Source of the DNA: Pseudisothecium myosuroides
Lineage: Eukaryota; Streptophyta; Bryopsida; Hypnales; Lembophyllaceae
Assembly (NCBI GenBank): GCA_951799445.1
Contig: OX637295.1
Location: forward strand, 16,554,001-16,618,000
Direction of reading: 5' to 3'
Length of the DNA stretch: 64,000 nt
The notes below the pieces were generated by a model that was not told where the DNA came from, searched no databases, and saw only the letters and a program-made list of their open reading frames with translations. Shown piece by piece: positions 59,426 to 64,000 of the stretch. The position numbers and the translations under genes are program-made. Position 1 is the first letter of the stretch. Every line of letters starts with the position of its first letter.

Positions 59426-61670
59426 GAAAAGTTTTGTTTGTTATGGTGAGATTTTTTAGACCGTGCGCCTTTAGGATCATATTTTTGGTACTATTAAAAA
59501 GCCCTCTGCGAGGAGGGGTGCACAAACTTCATTTTGTGCTGTTTTAACCTATGGTATGAAAGTTATTGATTTATAAATTTTTATAAATTAAAAAATTAAA
59601 AAATTATTTTTACTTATGTTTTATTCTAATGGTGGCAATGGCACAAGGCACACTAGACTATACTTTAATGAAATTTGTTTGTTTGTTGTAGTCAGACCTT
59701 TTGGATTGTATGCCTCCGGGTCGCGTTCTTCGTATTGTCAAGAAGCTCTCTGCAAGGAGGGGTGTAGGGACTTTGTTATGCAGCGTTTGGACCTATAATG
59801 TGAAAATGATTGAATTTCAAATTTTTTATAAATTAATATATTAGAAAATTATTTATTTTTATATTAGTTGTAGGATATGGTCATTATGGTGTGCAAATTA
59901 TGGATTTTTGAGTTATTTTTGGACTCAGGGAGTGCACTATAAAGAGTGTTTGTTGGTACAATGCATTCAAGCCCCTATTATATTGGGGCTACATAGGTAA
60001 ATTTTGTAGATTTCTATAGGGCTATATTTACCTAAATTTCTAGCCTACATTTCATTTAAAAAAATTTATTGCGCTATTTTTGTGTATCCTATGTTAATGT
60101 TCATTATAAATACAAAACATCAACAATTTTTTCCAAACACTTGATGGGGTCATAGTGAAATTCATCTTTGAAAACTACACATATAAAAACCAATATACAA
60201 AACAAGAAGAGGAAAATTTAGAAACTAGTTGCAAACGTAAAGTACTTAGAAACCCGAAGTACATAGAAATTCAAAGTAGATTCAGTCACTAAGTACTTCC
60301 AAACTAAAACTAGTTTCAAGCACAAGCTAGTTTCAAGCAGAAATCACTTTCAAACACAAAGTACTGTCAAACTCAAACCGTATAGAAACAAGTAACAAGT
60401 TCAGAACCATACACAAAGTGAGTCAGGTGACCCTAAATTCAGAACACTCCTTTCCAACCTACACCACAAACCTTCTTTGTTTTCCCAAACCCCAAATCTT
60501 GAGTTTGCTCTTCAAAACTGTAAATCCTAAACTTGCTCATCCACAACATGTATAAAACTTTGTGTGATACATCCACAACATTCAGAAAATGCAACAAAAT
60601 CCTCCATCATATAGTACGCAAGCAATGAGTCAGAGTGCAACTCTTAAACACCAAAAATATGAAAGCGTGGAAGTGAAGTTGTGTGCCTTCATTCAAAATC
60701 AAGTCATCCAATCATGTTCTCATCTACTAACTGTTCGTCATAACTGCAAGCTTCAACAACTTAAATCTGCATACTAATTACCAAGATACAATAGACATTG
60801 GATCTCTCCTAGAATATTTCTCACAAACTCACAAAGTTATAGTAAATCTAAAAAATTTAGATTTTTTTGAAGGGGGGAGCAAGGCTGTTGTATAACTAAA
60901 AAAGATATAAAAACCAATATTATTGCCTACTCTTCATTATTTGTAAAGTCCTAAATCCATTATGATGATGCTAATTTACTTATAAGCCATGTCTAAGATT
61001 TAGGAACAAGGTAATTATAATAACCATTCATTTGATCGCACTTCTTTAGCTAAAAAAATGGAAGTATGGGCAATTTCGTTAAAATGGCAATATTTTATTA
61101 AAATGGCATGAAAACAGTTCAAAACGGCCGTTTTGAAATCTATACCTATCCTAGATGGTTCAGAACGGCCGTTCTAAAATCTATATCTGTCTTAGATGGT
61201 AAAAATGGCACACTGTCAAAGTGGCACTTGGAATACTGCCATTTTAATGAAATTGCCCATAAGTGCACTCCACGAGTTTTTGAATATTAAATTATTCTAA
61301 AATATGGATCTTTTGGACTAAATGTCACTCAATTGCGTACTTGGTACCATTAGAAAGCTCTATGCAACTATGTGAGGAGGAGTGTACAAACTTTCTTTTG
61401 TCGCGTTGAACATAATATGTGAAAATTATGGATTTTTGAGTTATTTTTGGAAATTAAATTATCCTAAATTATAAATTTTTTGCACCACGCATCACTCAAT
61501 CTTGTTCTTGGTATTGTTAGAAAGTTCTCCATGATTCTATGAAGAAGGGTATATGGACTTTGTTTCATGCCTGGTTTTGTAGCGTTTGGACATATAGTGT
61601 GAAAACTATAATTTTTGAGTTATTTTTGGATCTTAAATTATTGTATGACAAAAATTGGGCCAACAGCATA
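59426..61670. repeat. Diverged roughly 130-bp repeat units (copy B)
   Basis: At least four units with TTAGAAAGCTCT or AAGCTCTCTGC, GAGGAGGGGTG, ACTTTGTT, TTTGGACMTAT and GTGTGAAAATTATGG segments, at about 59490, 59730, 61345 and 61520. They are separated by unrelated DNA (59930-61070) and by a MITE. Copy A has matching units at about 29810, 30240 and 30400. Confidence 0.7.
61077..61259. mobile_element. MITE, TGGGCAATTTC family, intact TA duplication
   Basis: 183 bp, TGGGCAATTTCGTTAAAATG to its reverse complement, TA at 61075-61076 and 61260-61261. The interior has two AACGGCCGTT palindromes not seen in the other copies. Confidence 0.87.
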
Positions 61671-61678
61671 TGGCTACA

Positions 61679-62408
61679 GGGTTGTTGCAAGAAACACTGT
61701 TAGTTTTTGTTCCTCTTTGGCTATTTTCGGCTACTCATGAACTTTTGCATATGAATTTTTAAAAATAAAATAAAATAAAGATAATTAGTATAACAATAAA
61801 AATAGCATATCACCAAAATCTTAGACCTAAAAAAAAATCAAAGTCAAAAGTTATTCACAAAAAGGTGTGAGCTGAAAATTTGAAGAAAATACATACTTTG
61901 ACGTTTTAATTTGTAAAAAATAGGAAAAATAGTTTTCAAAGAAATTAAAAATAGAGCATTTGGGAAGACTTCATGATGAAGAGATTTCACCAAAAAAATT
62001 ATCTTGAAACCATCTTAATTGTTCAGAACTGCGCGCGCAAGGGAGCCTCTTTCCATGAACGTGGAGGACATAAAATAAATTATTTTTTAATGCCCCTTGG
62101 TAGAAACATGACTTCCTACTATGGGAATAGACCATAGAAATTTCAGCTCCAAGTCATTAAATTTGGGGACTCTTTATGTAGTAAAAATCCCTAAAACTCA
62201 AAACGTGACATATTAGTTTAAATGATTTTTAAATATAAATTGATTTTTGAAAATTTCGAAAAAATATAAGATATGATGACACTCAAGACATACATCTTCA
62301 ATAAAAAATTCAAATTTATGCAAGTCATGCTATAGAAGTTATTGCAAGTGGAAGCTACAACTTTCTTGTTGTGACTAAACCCAATACCACTGTTTCTTGC
62401 AATGACCC
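61679..62408. mobile_element. 730-bp element, GGGTG...TTGCAAGAAACAC family, with empty site in copy A
   Basis: Starts GGGTTGTTGCAAGAAACACT, ends GTTTCTTGCAATGACCC. Flanks TACA and TATA. Copy A reads GGCTACACTAGTATT at 30536-30550 with no element and a single TACA, so this insertion made a 4-bp duplication. Confidence 0.88.
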
Positions 62409-62766
62409 TATACTAGTATTGATTGATATTAGGAGAACAAATTTCAACAACTTCCAGAAGAATATGATAATAATATCATTCAAAAAATCACTTGATAAGA
62501 TTATAATAAGAAAAATTAATTGTACAAGGAAGAAAGGGTAAACCATTCAATTTTGACAATGTATTGGGTAATTATTAATACAATATAATATGTATTCAAA
62601 AAATTATGATAATTTATAATGATTTATTATTATGGTTGCTTTTGAATCTATGTGAGATTTGATTTTAATTAAATTTGAAGGTTGTATTTATCTTAAAGAT
62701 TATTATATGAAAGATTTCTTCAGAGATATGACAAGCTTATCATATAAGATCATAATCCATCCTTAA

Positions 62767-63503
62767 CCTTAGAGCGCCGCGGACGCCATTCCGTAGCGTT
62801 CCAATGACAATACTATGGAGATGGAAAGGGCTCTAAAACATTTTTTCATCCTCCTTATTCTTGTTGACCTTTGATGTTGGATTGTAAAGAGTATCCAATT
62901 GAGTTTGTAGTCTTTCCAATGTTTGTCTTCACATAAATGAGAAGTTATTAAAAAAAACGGATCACAAAATGTGCTATTTTACTGTATTTAGGGAAGTTGT
63001 TGCTCCTTGCTTTAAATTTGAAATTTCTCCACAAAAATGATATTTTTTGAGTTTGAGCCCAACTAATAAAATGAAGGTCATCTACTCTAGTTTCTTCTCT
63101 GATTTGAATTTTGAAAAAATTTCTAATATTGAATATTTTATTGCAATTTGAACTTTGGGTGTATTTTCAATGTCAATTATTTTTTAATTATAGAATGACA
63201 CGGAAATTGAATTTACACCATGATGTTTGTCACTGTATTATACACACATGGTGAAATTTTCATATTTTTTGAAATAATTTTCTATTTATTATGATTTTTC
63301 TTCACTTTCTCTTCAAAAATTCTCAAAAAAATCAATTTTCCACAAAAAATTCTAAATTTTTTGTGAAGTAAAGAAGACATGTAATTTCATCTTTGAAAAA
63401 TAAATATAAAAATTTTCATGCATATCTAGTTGCAAAATGGCAGCAAAGTGAGTCCTGGGCAGTGAGGTTTAAAATCAATGGTCATGGGTCCGTCATTTAG
63501 GGG
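62767..63503. mobile_element. 737-bp TTAA-flanked element in copy B
   Basis: Left end CCTTAGAGCGCCGCGGACGC, right end GGTCCGTCATTTAGGGG, TTAA at 62763-62766 and 63504-63507. Copy A also has a TTAA element (32677-33594) at about the corresponding point, but the interiors are not clearly alike. Confidence 0.75.
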
Positions 63504-63550
63504 TTAAATGAGAATTGCCACACCGGGGATTTGGTTTGCATGATCAAACA

Positions 63551-63960
63551 AGGTAGTAGGCTCAAAAAGCGACCCTTTAAGGGCTGATCCGCCTTTTTCA
63601 TAGGTGCACATGAACCAAAATATTTTTAGCTCATTTTTCAGAGAAAGACCAGTAGATGCGGAACGTAACATAAGTGGTTTCATATTTTTTGAATCATTTT
63701 TGAAATAGTTATGAATTTTCAAAGATTTTAGTAGTAGGTACCTATTTATGACACTAGGTCTCCCAAAATCCATCCCCTTGCAATTTTGAAAGTGATTTCA
63801 GGAAACCAGAGCCAATGATTGGCTCTCACATTAAAAAAACAATTTTTTCTTGATTCATTCAATAGCAAAAGTGGTCTATTCAAGGATCACCTCCAATCCA
63901 TTCTACAGCTAAATATAGGGACGGTTTGAAGGAGAGGGTCGCATTTACAGCCTCCTACCT
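63551..63960. mobile_element. MITE, AGGTAGGAGGCT family (copy 3)
   Basis: Starts AGGTAGTAGGCTC and ends AGCCTCCTACCT. Right flank TA, left CA. Interior shares CCAATGATTGGCTCT and TTCTTGATTCATTCAAT with 6076-6484. Copy A lacks it between GCATGGGTACAACA and GTTCGTACGAATG. Confidence 0.82.
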
Positions 63961-64000
63961 TATATGCCTATGAATGGCAAGGGTGCGAAAGATTGCGTCT

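Larger units (their letters stand above)
57425..64000. repeat. Diverged direct duplication, copy B (partner 29635-33720)
   Basis: Carries the same ordered landmarks as copy A: TTGTTAAAATTAAA and GTTTGTTTG runs at 57475-57540, AAAGCTCT units from 59470 to 61660, ACTAGTATTGATTGATATTA at 62412, AAACCATTCAATTTT, GACAAGCTTATCATA at 62730, GAATTGCCACACCGGGGA at 63510 and GCAAGGGTGCGAAAGATTGC at the window end. Relative to A it has an extra segment at about 57546-59425 and its own MITEs. Confidence 0.75.

Noticed and set aside
1..64000. CRISPR arrays, operons, riboswitches and tRNA or rRNA genes
   Set aside because: The sequence is plant nuclear. No regularly spaced identical repeats and no tRNA cloverleaf with A/B boxes were recognised by eye; a tRNA scan would be needed to exclude a missed tRNA.

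Overview
This is plant nuclear DNA. It carries four multi-exon genes with GT-AG introns of roughly 80 to 1,500 bases. Exons are moderately GC-rich and sit in very AT-rich intergenic DNA packed with small terminal-inverted-repeat elements (MITEs). A mitotic BUB1 kinase, a plastid-type kinase-like protein and an LRR receptor kinase establish a green plant. A YfcG/Ure2p-type glutathione transferase (a class described in mosses), the compact genes and the repeat mix make a non-seed land plant, most likely a moss, my best guess. The species is not determined.

Layout. (1) 53-3565, minus: 3' two-thirds of BUB1, running off the left edge; its N-terminal exons are unresolved up to about 5.6 kb. (2) 5.65-9.25 kb: AT-rich intergenic DNA with MITEs. 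(3) 9.39-11.94 kb, plus: a four-exon glutathione transferase with a plastid-type presequence, followed by two decayed extra copies of its 3' end. A third copy abuts a 5'-truncated LINE (13146-14362) with an exact 9-bp target duplication. (4) 14.4-19.7 kb: AT-rich with small elements. (5) 19731-25706, minus: a 12-exon gene for a 461-residue plastid kinase-like protein that lacks canonical catalytic residues. (6) 26.1-36.0 kb: MITE-rich desert with half of a diverged direct duplication (copy A). (7) 36465-44217, minus: a 17-exon, 845-residue LRR receptor kinase with at least four MITEs in its introns and a decayed duplicate of its last exon downstream. (8) 44.6-64 kb: a second gene-poor, MITE-rich region containing copy B of the duplication.

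The four genes have no visible shared pathway: spindle checkpoint, redox/glutathione, plastid kinase-like and cell-surface signalling. All splice junctions reported were read from the sequence and checked for reading-phase agreement. They are predictions, not transcript evidence.

The most unusual material is in the repeats. Copies A (about 29.6-33.7 kb) and B (about 57.4 kb to the window end) act as filled and empty sites for each other's insertions. This shows directly that one MITE family duplicates TTAA (piggyBac/Kolobok/Sola3-like behaviour). It also shows that a second family, with ends GGGTGATTGCAAGAAACAC, duplicates 4 bp.
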